Shown one piece after another: positions 18,530 to 29,805 of a stretch of 64,000 nucleotides of DNA (position 1 is the first letter of the stretch; every line of letters begins with the position of its first letter). Location: the NCBI GenBank assembly GCA_019232625.1, contig JAFANP010000033.1, positions 1-64,000 of the forward strand, given 5' to 3'. Under the pieces are notes generated by a model that did no database searches, was not told the DNA's origin, and saw nothing but the letters and a program-made list of their open reading frames with translations. The position numbers were made by a program, and so were the translations under genes. The DNA comes from Alphaproteobacteria bacterium (lineage in GTDB: Bacteria; Pseudomonadota; Alphaproteobacteria; Sphingomonadales; Sphingomonadaceae).

Positions 18530-18545
18530 TTGGTAGCGCTACCAA
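18530..18545. promoter_or_regulatory. LacI-family operator (TTGGTAGCGCTACCAA)
   Basis: This perfect 16-base palindrome lies 29 bases upstream of the proposed xylX start and just after the aldehyde dehydrogenase stop. It shares the TGGTAGCGCTACCA core with 9196 and 20193. It implies an internal promoter before xylX, separate from that of the dehydrogenase gene. Confidence 0.88.
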
Positions 18546-18585
18546 TCATCCCGCGCGCCCTACCCTGTCAAGCGCCGGGGCGCGA

Positions 18586-20163
18586 TCAGCCGGCGAGGAC
18601 CGGCCGGCCATCGACGAGGCGGTCGACCGCGCCCTCGGCCCCGTCCCGCAGCGGCTCCGGGAGCAGGTCCTCGGGAAGGTCCTGATAGGCCACCGGCCGC
18701 AGGAAGCGCTCGATGGCCATGGTGCCGACCGAGGTGGAGCGGCCGTCGGACGTCGACGGGAACGGTCCGCCATGGACCATGGCGTGGTTGACCTCGACGC
18801 CGGTCCCGAAGCCGTTGACGAGGATCCGGCCGACCTTGCGCTCGAGCACCGGCAGCAGGCGCCGGACGTCGTCATGGTCGGAGTCGGAGATGTGGAGGGC
18901 GGCGGTGAGTTGCCCCTCCAGGCTCTCGACCACCTGCGCCAGCGCCGGCTCGTCCGCGCACCGGACGATCAGCGAGCTCGATCCGAACACCTCCTCGCGC
19001 AGCCGCGGGTCGGCCAGGAAATCCGCCGCCTCGGTCGAGAAGAGCGCCGCCTGCCCCTGGTGATTGTGCCCGGCCCGGCCCCGCGCGACCGTTTCGACGC
19101 GCGCGTGCCGCGCCAGCGCCTCGACGCCTTCGCAATAGGCCTTGTGGATGCCGGGAGTCAGCATCGTGCCCGCGGCCGCCTCCGCGAGGGCCTCGCCCGC
19201 CGCCCGGGTGAAACGGTCCAGCCCCTCGCCTTCGAGCCCCAGGATCAGGCCGGGGCTCGTGCAGAACTGGCCCGCGCCCATCATCAGCGAGGCGACGAAG
19301 GCGCGGGCGATGTCCGGCCCTCTCTCGTCCAGCGCGCCGGCGAAGAGGATGACGGGATTGATCGAGCTCATCTCCGCATAGACGGGGATCGGCTCCGGCC
19401 TCTCCTGAGCGATCTTCATCAGCGCGAGGCCGCCGCGGCGCGAGCCGGTGAAGCCGACCGCCTTGATGCGCGGATCGGCGACGAGGGCCTGGCCGATCTC
19501 GTAGCCCGAGTCGAAAATCAGCGAGAAGACACCTTCCGGCAAGCCGCTCGAGGCGACGGCGTCGCGTATCGCTCGGCCGACCAGCTCGGACGTGCCGGGA
19601 TGGGCCGGATGCGCCTTGGCGACGACCGGGCAGCCCGCCGCCAGAGCGGAAGCGGTGTCGCCCCCCGCCACGGAGAAAGCGAGCGGGAAATTCGAGGCGC
19701 CGAACACCGCCACCGGCCCGAGCGGGATCCGCCAGGACCGAACGTCCGGCCGCGGCAGCGGAGTCCTCTCCGGCTGGGCCGGGTCTATCCGCACGCCGAG
19801 ATAGCGGCCTTCCCGCACGACCTGCGCGAACAACCGGAGCTGCCCGACGGCGCGGCCGCGCTCTCCTTCGACGCGCCCCCTCGGCAGCCCGCTCTCCGCG
19901 ACGGTCCGTTCGACGAGCGCGTCGCCGAGATCGAGGATGTTCTGCGCGATCGCCTCGAGGAAGGCGGCGCGGCGGTCCCGGCCGAGGGCGCGATAGGGGT
20001 CGAACGCCTCGTCGGCGAGGCGGCAGGCCTCGTCGAGCTGCTCCGGTGTCGCGCCGCCATAAGCCGGCTCGAGCGCCTCGCCCGTCGACGGATCGATGCC
20101 GCGCAATTCGCCGACCGAGCCTTTGACGGCGCGACCGCCGATGAACATCTCGCCCTGGATCAC
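18586..20163 (-). CDS. xylA: 2-oxoglutarate semialdehyde dehydrogenase (NADP+-type aldehyde dehydrogenase)
   Basis: This 525-residue aldehyde dehydrogenase is of the ketoglutarate-semialdehyde type. It has [23 protein letters not shown] in the cofactor-binding lobe, GFTGSRRGG, the catalytic base Glu264 (YAEMSSINP) and the nucleophile Cys301 ([10 protein letters not shown]). The GQFCTSPG and [12 protein letters not shown] blocks are those of bacterial alpha-ketoglutaric semialdehyde dehydrogenases. It would convert the XylX product to 2-oxoglutarate, the last Weimberg step. The start is a GTG after GAGGGGA. The gene shares a divergent gap and an operator with the GH3 gene on +. The symbol follows Caulobacter xyl nomenclature and does not mean xylose isomerase. 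Confidence 0.9.
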   Translation of the reverse strand: MIQGEMFIGGRAVKGSVGELRGIDPSTGEALEPAYGGATPEQLDEACRLADEAFDPYRALGRDRRAAFLEAIAQNILDLGDALVERTVAESGLPRGRVEGERGRAVGQLRLFAQVVREGRYLGVRIDPAQPERTPLPRPDVRSWRIPLGPVAVFGASNFPLAFSVAGGDTASALAAGCPVVAKAHPAHPGTSELVGRAIRDAVASSGLPEGVFSLIFDSGYEIGQALVADPRIKAVGFTGSRRGGLALMKIAQERPEPIPVYAEMSSINPVILFAGALDERGPDIARAFVASLMMGAGQFCTSPGLILGLEGEGLDRFTRAAGEALAEAAAGTMLTPGIHKAYCEGVEALARHARVETVARGRAGHNHQGQAALFSTEAADFLADPRLREEVFGSSSLIVRCADEPALAQVVESLEGQLTAALHISDSDHDDVRRLLPVLERKVGRILVNGFGTGVEVNHAMVHGGPFPSTSDGRSTSVGTMAIERFLRPVAYQDLPEDLLPEPLRDGAEGAVDRLVDGRPVLAG

Positions 20164-20192
20164 TGCCGTCCCCTCGCCGCCTGCCTGTCATG

Positions 20193-20206
20193 TGGTAGCG
20201 CTACCA
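20193..20206. promoter_or_regulatory. LacI-family operator between xylA and a GH3 gene
   Basis: TGGTAGCGCTACCA is repeated exactly here, 30 bases before the GTG of the semialdehyde dehydrogenase (-) and about 70 bases before the ATG of the GH3 gene (+). One bound repressor could control both directions. Confidence 0.88.
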
Positions 20207-20274
20207 ATCCGCGCGCCGGCCGTGTAACGTGAAGTGGCGCAGAGAACAAATCGTTCCGCCGGAGGATGCCCGAG

Positions 20275-22479
20275 ATGACAAAAAGCCTTGCCGCCCTGCT
20301 GCTCGCCGCGACCGGCGCCAGCCTCGCCCTCGCCGCGCCCGCTCAACGGCCGGCGAGGCCCTGGATGGCGCCCGGTCTTTCGCCCGACCGGCGCGCGGCC
20401 CTCGCTCTCGAGGCGATGACGCGCGAGGAGAAGCTCCGCCTCGTCTTCGGCTATTTCTCCACCGACTTCCCGCCGAAGAAATACAGGATGCCGGAGGGCG
20501 GGCGGGAAGGCTCTGCGGGGTACGTGCCCGGCATCCTGCGCCTCGGCATTCCGCCGCAATGGCAGACCGACGCCGGGATCGGCGTCGCCAGCCAGGGCGG
20601 CGCCAAGGTGAAGCGGGAGCGCACCGCCCTCCCCTCCGGCCTCGCCACGACGGCGACCTGGAATCCCGACCTCGCCTTCCAGGGCGGGCGGATGATCGGC
20701 GCCGAGGCGCGCGCCTCGGGCTTCAACGTGATGCTGGCGGGCGGCGTCAACCTGCTGCGGGACCCCCGCAACGGCCGCAACTTCGAATATGGCGGGGAGG
20801 ATCCGCTGCTCGCGGGCACGATGGTCGGCGCCCAGATCGCCGGCATCCAGTCGAACCGGATCGTCTCGACGGTGAAGCATTACGCGATGAACGACCTCGA
20901 GACCGGCCGCGACTATCACGACGCCCGCATCGCGCCCGAGGCGGCGCGCATGTCGGACCTGCTCGCCTTTCAGTTCGCGATCGAGCGGTCGGATCCGGGC
21001 TCGGTGATGTGCGCCTACAACCGGGTGAACGGCACCCACGCCTGCGAGAACAAGTGGCTGCTCACCGACCTGCTGCGCGGCGACTTCGGCTGGAAGGGCT
21101 ATGTGATGTCGGACTGGGGGGCGACCCACAGCACCGAGGCGGCGGCCAATGCCGGGCTGGACCAGGATTCGGGCTTCCCGTTCGACAAGGAGCCTTATTT
21201 CGGCGAACCGCTGCGCTCCGCCGTCGCCGCCGGCCGGGTTCCGCCCGCGCGCCTCGACGAGATGGCGGGCCGCATCCTGCGCTCGATGTTCGCCCACGGC
21301 CTCGTCGACAGCCCGGTCGCGCCCGGGCCGATCGACATGGCCGCCCATGCCTCCGTCACCCGGGCGGACGCCGAGCAGGCGGCCGTGCTGCTGAGGAACG
21401 AAGGCAACCTCCTGCCGCTCTCGCCCGCGGCGCGGCGCATCGTCGTCATCGGCAGCCATGCCGACCGCGGCGTGCTGTCGGGCGGCGGCTCGTCGCAAAC
21501 CTATCCGGTCGGCGGCAACGCGGTGCCGGGCCTTGAGCCGACCGGCTGGCCGGGGCCGGTCATCTATTATCCCAATTCGCCCCTGCTCGCGATGAAGTCC
21601 CTTGCTCCCAATGCCGAGCTGGTCTTCGTCGACGGCGGGGATCCCGCCGCCGCCGCCCGGGCCGCGGCCGGAGCCGACGCGGCCGTCGTCTTCCTCAACC
21701 AGTGGACCAGCGAGTCGATCGATGCGCCGCTCGTCCTCCCCGACGGACAGGACGCGCTGGTCGAAGCGGTCGCGGCGGCCAATCCGCGGACGGTTGCGGT
21801 GCTTGAGACGGGCGGGCCGGTGCTGATGCCTTGGGCCGGACGTGTCGGCGCGATCCTCGAAGCCTGGTATCCGGGCACCGCCGGCGGCGAGGCGATCGCC
21901 AATCTGCTCTTCGGCAAGGCGAACCCGTCCGGCCGCCTTCCCGTCACCTTCCCGCGCGACGAGAGCCAGCTCCCCCGCCCGGTCCGGCCCGGCACGGGCC
22001 TTGCGGACGGCGAGATGTTCGCGATCGACTATGCCGAGGGCGCGGCCGTCGGCTACAAATATTACGACGCCAAGGGGCTGGAGCCGCTCTTCCCGTTCGG
22101 CCACGGCCTTTCCTACACACGCTTCGCCTATTCCGGCCTCAGGGCCTCGGCGGCGCGAGGGACGGTGACGGTGAGCTTCCGCGTCACCAATACCGGCCGG
22201 CGGCGCGGCATGGACGTGCCGCAGGTCTACGTCGCCGGCTCGGGCTGGGAAGCGCCCAAGCGCCTGGCCGGCTTCCGCAAGCTCGACCTCGCGCCCGGCG
22301 CCTCGGCGAATGTCGCGCTGACGCTCGACCCGCGGCTGCTCGCCACCTTCTCGGGCAATCAGTGGCGGATCGCGGGAGGAAGCTACAAGCTGCTGCTCGG
22401 CGCCTCCTCACGCGACATCAAGGACACCGTTACCGTTCGCCTCCCGGCGCGCGTCCTGCCGGCAAGCTGGCGCCCCTGA
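20275..22479 (+). CDS. Glycoside hydrolase family 3 beta-glucosidase/xylosidase, secreted
   Basis: This 734-residue enzyme has a signal peptide (ALLLAATGASLALAAPAQ), a GH3 barrel with LALEAMTREEKLRLVFGYFS, GGEDPLLAGTMVGAQIAG, VKHYAMNDLETGRDYHDA, and the nucleophile Asp280 in VMSDWGATHST, then the second GH3 domain and a C-terminal FnIII domain starting near PFGHGLSYTRFAYSGL. The ATG at 20275 is chosen over ATG 20266, because GGAGG touches the latter. The regulatory link to xylA through a shared operator suggests xylo-oligosaccharides as substrate, but the motifs also fit a beta-glucosidase. It is distinct in length and loop structure from the other two GH3 genes in the window. Confidence 0.9.
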   Translation: MTKSLAALLLAATGASLALAAPAQRPARPWMAPGLSPDRRAALALEAMTREEKLRLVFGYFSTDFPPKKYRMPEGGREGSAGYVPGILRLGIPPQWQTDAGIGVASQGGAKVKRERTALPSGLATTATWNPDLAFQGGRMIGAEARASGFNVMLAGGVNLLRDPRNGRNFEYGGEDPLLAGTMVGAQIAGIQSNRIVSTVKHYAMNDLETGRDYHDARIAPEAARMSDLLAFQFAIERSDPGSVMCAYNRVNGTHACENKWLLTDLLRGDFGWKGYVMSDWGATHSTEAAANAGLDQDSGFPFDKEPYFGEPLRSAVAAGRVPPARLDEMAGRILRSMFAHGLVDSPVAPGPIDMAAHASVTRADAEQAAVLLRNEGNLLPLSPAARRIVVIGSHADRGVLSGGGSSQTYPVGGNAVPGLEPTGWPGPVIYYPNSPLLAMKSLAPNAELVFVDGGDPAAAARAAAGADAAVVFLNQWTSESIDAPLVLPDGQDALVEAVAAANPRTVAVLETGGPVLMPWAGRVGAILEAWYPGTAGGEAIANLLFGKANPSGRLPVTFPRDESQLPRPVRPGTGLADGEMFAIDYAEGAAVGYKYYDAKGLEPLFPFGHGLSYTRFAYSGLRASAARGTVTVSFRVTNTGRRRGMDVPQVYVAGSGWEAPKRLAGFRKLDLAPGASANVALTLDPRLLATFSGNQWRIAGGSYKLLLGASSRDIKDTVTVRLPARVLPASWRP

Positions 22480-22496
22480 CTACGGGGACTGAATGC

Positions 22497-22612
22497 GGGG
22501 ACAGTAACTACTTTCCGACATGCCGCCGGCCCCTGAAATGGGGACAGTAACTATTTTCTGGCATGCCGCTCGCGATCCTCGAAGGCTCGGCCGGAAAATA
22601 GTTACTGTCCCC
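22497..22612. repeat. Interspersed palindromic repeat, family A (GGGGACAGTAACTATTT), three copies
   Basis: Two direct copies (22497-22516 and 22540-22558) and one inverted copy (22594-22612) of GGGGACAGTAACTATTTTC fill the gap between GH3 and the oxidoreductase gene. Copies two and three can pair as a long hairpin. The same core occurs at 32051-32175 and 46503-46560. Such REP/BIME-like elements are spread by tyrosine-type transposases elsewhere, but none is encoded here. Confidence 0.85.
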
Positions 22613-22618
22613 ATCCCC

Positions 22619-23589
22619 TCAGAGCGCCACGCTTCGCCGCTCCTCCGAGCTCCTCCGCGCCGCCTCGATCAGACGCAGTCCCGCCAGCGCGTCGCGCGGA
22701 TCGACCGGCAGTGGACCTCCATCGAGCAATGCGGCGGCGACCGCTTCGTAGAAGGCGAGGTAGCGCCCGCGCTCCGTCGGCACCGCTTCGCGGCGTCCGT
22801 CGGGCAGCGTCAGCAGTCCGTCCCGCTCGTCCTCCCCCGCCTCGCGCGGGTCCACCCCCGCCTTGAGCTGCGCCTCCTGCGGGTCGACGCCGTGCTTCAC
22901 GTAGCTGCCGCCGCTGCCGTGCACGGCGAAACGGGGGCGCGGCTCGGCGATCAGGCTCGAGGCCGAGAGCCGCACCCGCCGCGGCCCGTAATCGAGTGTC
23001 AGAGCGAAATAATCGTCGACGCGGCTCCCCGGCCGCTGGGCGAGGATGTCGGCGCTCACCGCCCGCGGCGGCCCGAACAAAGTGAGCGCCTGGTCGACGA
23101 GATGGGGGCCGAGGTCGATCAGCAGCCCAGCCCCCGCTTCCTCCTTCCAGCCCTCCCGCAAGCCGGGGCGGAAGCGGTCCCAATGGGCTTCGAACAGCCC
23201 GATCTCGCCGAGCCGCGGCAGCAGCCGGGCGACCGTCAGGAAGTCGCCGTCCCAGCGGCGGTTGTGAAAGGGAATGAGGGCCCGCCTGCGTTCCCCGGCA
23301 AGGGCGATCAGCGCCTCCGCCTCGGCGGCGGTGGGGGTGAACGGCTTGTCCACGACGACGTGCCGGCCGGCCTCCAGTGCCGCCTTGGCGAGCGGGAAGT
23401 GGGTCGGGTGCGGGGAAGCGATGACGACGAGGCCGACCGTTCGAGAAGCGCGCCGAGATCCCGCACCGCGCCGGCCACGTCGCGTGACGTCATGACGGCG
23501 GCGAGCTCGAGGCGTTTCGCCGCGCGGATCAGCGGCGCGTGGAAGACCGATCCGGCCAGGCCGTAGCCGACCAGCCCGACCCGGATCAT
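22619..23589 (-). pseudogene. Gfo/Idh/MocA-family oxidoreductase, frameshifted
   Basis: The gene is split between two frames. The N-terminus (from ATG 23589: MIRVGLVGYGLAGSVFHAPLI) carries the Rossmann GxGxAG loop and runs to about 23440 (GAVRDLGALLERSA). The rest, starting VGLVVIASPHPTHFPLAKAALE and including the EKP-equivalent VDKPFTPT and a DLGPHLVDQ motif, lies in the next frame and ends at 22619. A one-base deletion (or two-base insertion) at about 23430-23446 explains both. Restored, the protein would be about 323 residues, typical of sugar-phosphate or inositol dehydrogenases. The ATG overlaps the MFS stop (ATGA). It is either a recent pseudogene or a sequencing error; codon use and both halves look intact. 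Confidence 0.8.
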
Positions 23590-25127
23590 GCCGTCCCCGC
23601 CTCCAGCTCGCGAAGGCTTCGGCCGCGAGTCTCCCGGCCGGCATAAGCGACGAGGGCGCCGGAGAGCAGCATCGGCGCCAGCAAGGCGGAAGCCGCGCCG
23701 GTCAGAGTGGGGATGAGGCCGACGAGCGCGAAGCTCTGCACCGCGACTCCGCCGAACTTGCTGGCGCCGGCGATCAGCCCGGTCGCCCTCCCCCTTATGC
23801 CGAGCGGATAGTTCTCGGCGGCATAGGGAAGGAGGACGGCGATCATGCCGTTTGTGCCGACGATGAGCATGGCGATGACCCCCACCACCACCGCCTCGGA
23901 CCGCAGCACGCTCCCCGGCAGAAGCGCGCCGACGAGGCCGGCAAGGGTGAGCAGGATCGCGCCCACCAAAGTCCACTTGCTGCTCACCCGCGCATAGACC
24001 CAGGCGGCGAGCATGATGGTCGGCAGGGCGATCAGGGCCGAGCTGGCGAGGATCCCGCTCGCCAGCGCGGAGCTGTAGCCCCGCGCCTGGAGATCCGACG
24101 GGAGCCAGAGCAGCAGCCCGAAATTGATGAAGCTCCAGGACAGCGCGGTGATGACCAGCGCCGCCGTGAGCTTGCCGTGGCGCTGCGCCGCCGTCGCCGC
24201 ATCGGCGGGCACCGCCTCGCGCGCCCTGGGCACGATCCCGAACTTGCGGCGCATGTCGGCGAGCTCGGCCTCGCGCCCCTGCTCGGCGAGGAAGCGGGGG
24301 GATTCGGGGATCAGCCGGGCGAGCAGGAGGAGGAGGATGCCGGTCGGGAAGCCCTGCAACCACAGCACCCGCCAGCCGAACGTCGGCTCGAAGGCGTGAG
24401 CCGCGCCGCTCGCCGCCAGGTAGCCGCCGACGAGCCCCGTGCCGCCGACGAGCACCAGCACCCAGCTGCGATGCCGCGGCGGCATCACCTCGGCGAGCAG
24501 CGTGTAGACGACGGGCAGCATTCCGCCGGCCGAGCATCCCATCAGGAAGCACATCAGGAGGTTGAGCTGGAACAGCGGCATCGCGCCGCAGATCGAGGTC
24601 GAGACGAAGAGGATGGTCGAGAGGAGGATCGAGACCCGCCGCCCATAAGCGTCGGCGATCCAGCCCCAGACGAACGAGCCGACCGTCGTGCCGACCAGCG
24701 CGGTGAACGGGAACCAGGCCACCGTCGTCTTGCTGATCCCGTATTCGCCGCGCATTCCCGGCAGGACGAAGCCGAGAGTCGCCGGCTTCATCACGTCGAT
24801 GACGAGGCCGATGGTCAGCACCGAGAGCACCCCGGCATGCCACAGGGTGAGAGGCGTCGAATCCGGCGCCTCGTAATTGGTCCCCGCATGGTCGCTGTGG
24901 GTGGTGCGGCGGCGCGGCAGGGCGCCGTAGATCGCGGCCGGCACGCCGAGCACGATCAGCACCATCCCGGCCCACATCTTCAGGTCCATCGGCATGCCGG
25001 CGAGGTGGTTGCCCATGCGGTGCGCCATGGCGAGCATCGGCAGGTGCATCAGCACCCCCGCCGCGATCGCGATGCAGGCGCCCCAGAAGATCGGTGCGCG
25101 CTCGCCTATGATCGAGTGGCCGGCCAA
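23586..25127 (-). CDS. MFS transporter (metabolite:H+ symporter type)
   Basis: This 513-residue protein is a major-facilitator transporter with the SV2/aromatic-acid-symporter build: WGWIADAYGRRVSILLSTILF after TM2, PESPRFLAEQGREAEL before the central loop, and ENYPLGIRGRATGLIAG near TM10-11. The N-terminus is unusual: about 70 residues with two extra hydrophobic stretches (WGACIAIAAGVLMHL and WAGMVLIVLGVPAAIYG) precede the first standard MFS helix. The start at 25127 is a TTG after GGGGGAAAGGAC; no ATG lies nearby. It overlaps the frameshifted oxidoreductase (ATGA) and follows a GH3 gene by 73 bases. Its cargo is unknown; a sugar derivative handled by the oxidoreductase is one possibility. 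Confidence 0.85.
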   Translation of the reverse strand: MAGHSIIGERAPIFWGACIAIAAGVLMHLPMLAMAHRMGNHLAGMPMDLKMWAGMVLIVLGVPAAIYGALPRRRTTHSDHAGTNYEAPDSTPLTLWHAGVLSVLTIGLVIDVMKPATLGFVLPGMRGEYGISKTTVAWFPFTALVGTTVGSFVWGWIADAYGRRVSILLSTILFVSTSICGAMPLFQLNLLMCFLMGCSAGGMLPVVYTLLAEVMPPRHRSWVLVLVGGTGLVGGYLAASGAAHAFEPTFGWRVLWLQGFPTGILLLLLARLIPESPRFLAEQGREAELADMRRKFGIVPRAREAVPADAATAAQRHGKLTAALVITALSWSFINFGLLLWLPSDLQARGYSSALASGILASSALIALPTIMLAAWVYARVSSKWTLVGAILLTLAGLVGALLPGSVLRSEAVVVGVIAMLIVGTNGMIAVLLPYAAENYPLGIRGRATGLIAGASKFGGVAVQSFALVGLIPTLTGAASALLAPMLLSGALVAYAGRETRGRSLRELEAGTA

Positions 25128-25200
25128 GTCCTTTCCCCCGCTCCCTCGCCTCGCCCCTTATACCGGGACATCGCCTTAGCCGGTATGTCCCGCCGCGTCC

Positions 25201-27669
<2,469 letters not shown>

Positions 27670-27702
27670 GCTCACCTCCTGCCTGCTCCCGCCGCTGTTA
27701 AT

Positions 27703-27716
27703 TGGGAACGCTAACA
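27703..27716. promoter_or_regulatory. LacI-type operator variant between GH3 and esterase genes
   Basis: TGGGAACGCTAACA resembles the half-sites of the perfect operators in the window and of the 10415 variant, with the conserved central CG. It lies between divergently transcribed GH3 (-) and esterase (+) starts, so it could control both. Confidence 0.6.
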
Positions 27717-27748
27717 TCTAGCAAGGGCGGGGCAGCAGGAGAGAGTCG

Positions 27749-28759
27749 ATGGCGATCCACCGGCGCGAATTTTTCGGGGCGGCGCTCAGCGCCGGTTTGC
27801 TGACGGCGGCGCGAGGCGACGCCCAAGGCTGGGGCGATCCGGCGACGCCCGCCGCCGGCGATCCCGATGCGCCGCCCTTTCCGGCGCGCGAGCGTCTTGC
27901 GCTTTGGCCGGGCCCGCCGCCGGGCAGCCCGGCGCGCGCCCCGGTCCTCGCCCCGACCATGAACGGCCCGAAGGGCGCGCGGGAGCTGTGGCTGCGCGGC
28001 ATCGCGGTGCCTGAGGTCCATGTCTACCGGCCGGCGCGGCCGAACGGCGCCTCGCTGCTCGCGCTGCCCGGCGGCGGCTATCAGTTCGTGTCCTTCCAGA
28101 ACGAGGGGCTCGACGTCGCCCAGCGCTTCAACGCGCTCGGCACCACCGTCTTCGTCCTCGCCTACCGGCTTCCGGGCGAGGGATGGGCGCGACCGCATTC
28201 CGTGCCGCTGCAGGACGCGCAGCGGGCGATGCGGCTGATCCGCGCGCGGGCCGGGGACCTGCGGATCGACTCGGCGCGGCTCGGCGTCGTCGGATTCTCA
28301 GCCGGCGGGCACCTCGCGGCGGACCTCGCCGTCGCCCATGACGAGCGGGTCTACGATCCCGTGGACGCCGCCGACCGGCTCTCGGCCCGCCCCGCTTTCG
28401 CGGGCCTCGTCTATCCGGTCACCGACCTCAGGATCGGCACCGCGGCGACGATGCTGAGCGGGGGCGGCGCCGCGCCGCCGGCGGCGATCGTCGAGGCGCG
28501 GTCGCCGGTGCGGCGGATAACGCCCGCCATCATGACGAGCTTCCTGGTCCATGCACTGGACGATCCGGTGGTGCCGCTCGAGCATAGCCTAGGCTGGATC
28601 GCGGCATGCCGTGCAGCGGGAGGGAAGGTGGAGGCGCATCTGCTGCAGGAAGGCGGCCACGGCTTCGGCCTGCATCTGCCGCCCGTCCTGCCCGGCGCGC
28701 GCTGGCCGGAACTTTTCGCGGCCTGGATTGCTCGAGCAGCACCGCAGCCCGGCGCCTGA
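27749..28759 (+). CDS. Alpha/beta hydrolase, BD-FAE/acetylxylan-esterase-like
   Basis: This 336-residue protein starts with an RR-containing leader (HRREFFGAALSAGLLTAARG) that suggests Tat-type export, followed by an alpha/beta hydrolase domain (about 90-330). The triad is Ser184 (GFSAGGH), Asp271 or Asp272 (HALDDPVV) and His304 (EGGHGFG), with LPGGGYQF as oxyanion-hole segment. The family (BD-FAE and related) cleaves acetyl or feruloyl esters from xylan and pectin. The 48712 gene encodes a paralogue. Divergent to a GH3 gene and behind a LacI-type operator, it probably deacetylates xylan fragments. It is followed by argC after 44 bases and is not obviously part of that operon. Confidence 0.87.
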   Translation: MAIHRREFFGAALSAGLLTAARGDAQGWGDPATPAAGDPDAPPFPARERLALWPGPPPGSPARAPVLAPTMNGPKGARELWLRGIAVPEVHVYRPARPNGASLLALPGGGYQFVSFQNEGLDVAQRFNALGTTVFVLAYRLPGEGWARPHSVPLQDAQRAMRLIRARAGDLRIDSARLGVVGFSAGGHLAADLAVAHDERVYDPVDAADRLSARPAFAGLVYPVTDLRIGTAATMLSGGGAAPPAAIVEARSPVRRITPAIMTSFLVHALDDPVVPLEHSLGWIAACRAAGGKVEAHLLQEGGHGFGLHLPPVLPGARWPELFAAWIARAAPQPGA

Positions 28760-28769
28760 CCTCGGTGGT

Positions 28770-28783
28770 TGCATAGTTATGCA
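28770..28783. promoter_or_regulatory. Candidate ARG box (TGCATA-GT-TATGCA)
   Basis: An interrupted palindrome, flanked by A/T, lies 20 bases before argC. It fits the general ArgR consensus TGAATxxxxATTCA in form. An ArgR repressor is encoded in the same operon, supporting arginine-dependent repression of argC onward. Only one copy is found here; ArgR usually binds paired boxes. Confidence 0.55.
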
Positions 28784-28803
28784 CTTTTCTGCATGCGGCC
28801 AAC

Positions 28804-29805
28804 ATGATTCGCGTCGCCATCCTGGGAGCCTCCGGTTTCGTCGGAGCGGAGCTGCTGCGCCTCTGCGCCCAGCACCCGGACCTGGAGCCGGCCGTCCTGT
28901 TCGGCGACAGCCAGGCGGGGCGCGACCTCGCCGCCATCCACCCCCACCTCGCCCTCGCCTATCCGGACTCGACGGTCGAGCGCTGGTCGGCCGGTCGGCT
29001 GGACGGGATCGACCTCGTCGTCTCGGCGCTCCCCCACGGCGAATCGCAGCGCCTCGCCGCCGCGATTCTCGGCTCGGGCGCGCGCTGGGTGGACCTCGGC
29101 GCCGACTTCCGGCTCCGCGACCCCGCCGCCTACGAGCGCTGGTACGGCGAGCCGCACGAGGCGCCGGAGCTGCTTGAGCGCTTCGCCTACGGCATTCCCG
29201 AGCTCGGCCGTGAAGCCGTCGCCTCGGCCCGAGCGGTGGCGGCGGCGGGCTGCTATCCCACCTCCGCGATCCTCGCCCTCAAGCCGCTGATCGACCTCAT
29301 CGAGCCGGATAGCCTCGTCGTCGACGCCGCGTCCGGTGTCAGCGGCGCGGGCAAGGGCCTCAAGGAGGAAACGCATTTCGACACGGTGGACGAGAATTTC
29401 ACCGCCTACGGCCTCCTCGCCCACCGCCACACCGCGGAAATGGAGATGGCGCTCGGCGGCCGGGTGCTGTTCACGCCGCACCTCGCGCCGATGAACCGCG
29501 GCATCCTCGCCACCTGCTACGGGGTAGCAAGAAAATCTTGCAACCCCCTGGAACGCCTGCGCGACGCCTATGCGGACGAGCCCTTCATCCACGTCTCCGA
29601 GCGTCCCCCCTCGACCAAATGGACGCTCGGCTCGAACGCCGTCCACCTCACCGCCCGCTACGACCCGCGCACCGGCCGCGTGCTCGCCATCGCGGCGCTC
29701 GACAACCTCGTGAAAGGAGCCGCCGGACAGATGATCCAGTGCGCCAATCTGATGCTCGGCCTCGAAGAGACGGCGGGCCTCCCCCGCGTGGGGGTGTGGC
29801 CGTGA
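28804..29805 (+). CDS. argC: N-acetyl-gamma-glutamyl-phosphate reductase
   Basis: This 333-residue enzyme reduces N-acetylglutamyl phosphate to the semialdehyde with NADPH, the third step of arginine synthesis. Landmarks are the Rossmann loop ILGASGFVGAELLRL at residues 6-20, the catalytic Cys in AAAGCYPTSAILAL (about residue 149), VSGAGKG, and HRHTAEM with the active-site His. The ATG follows the ARG-box candidate by 20 bases with only a weak Shine-Dalgarno. Its stop overlaps the GTG start of argJ (GTGA), giving translational coupling. It is full length and starts the + strand arg run. Confidence 0.94.
   Translation: MIRVAILGASGFVGAELLRLCAQHPDLEPAVLFGDSQAGRDLAAIHPHLALAYPDSTVERWSAGRLDGIDLVVSALPHGESQRLAAAILGSGARWVDLGADFRLRDPAAYERWYGEPHEAPELLERFAYGIPELGREAVASARAVAAAGCYPTSAILALKPLIDLIEPDSLVVDAASGVSGAGKGLKEETHFDTVDENFTAYGLLAHRHTAEMEMALGGRVLFTPHLAPMNRGILATCYGVARKSCNPLERLRDAYADEPFIHVSERPPSTKWTLGSNAVHLTARYDPRTGRVLAIAALDNLVKGAAGQMIQCANLMLGLEETAGLPRVGVWP

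Noticed and set aside
22497-22612. Possible CRISPR array (repeated GGGGACAG units)
   Set aside because: Copies are few, inverted relative to each other and irregularly spaced, and no cas genes occur.
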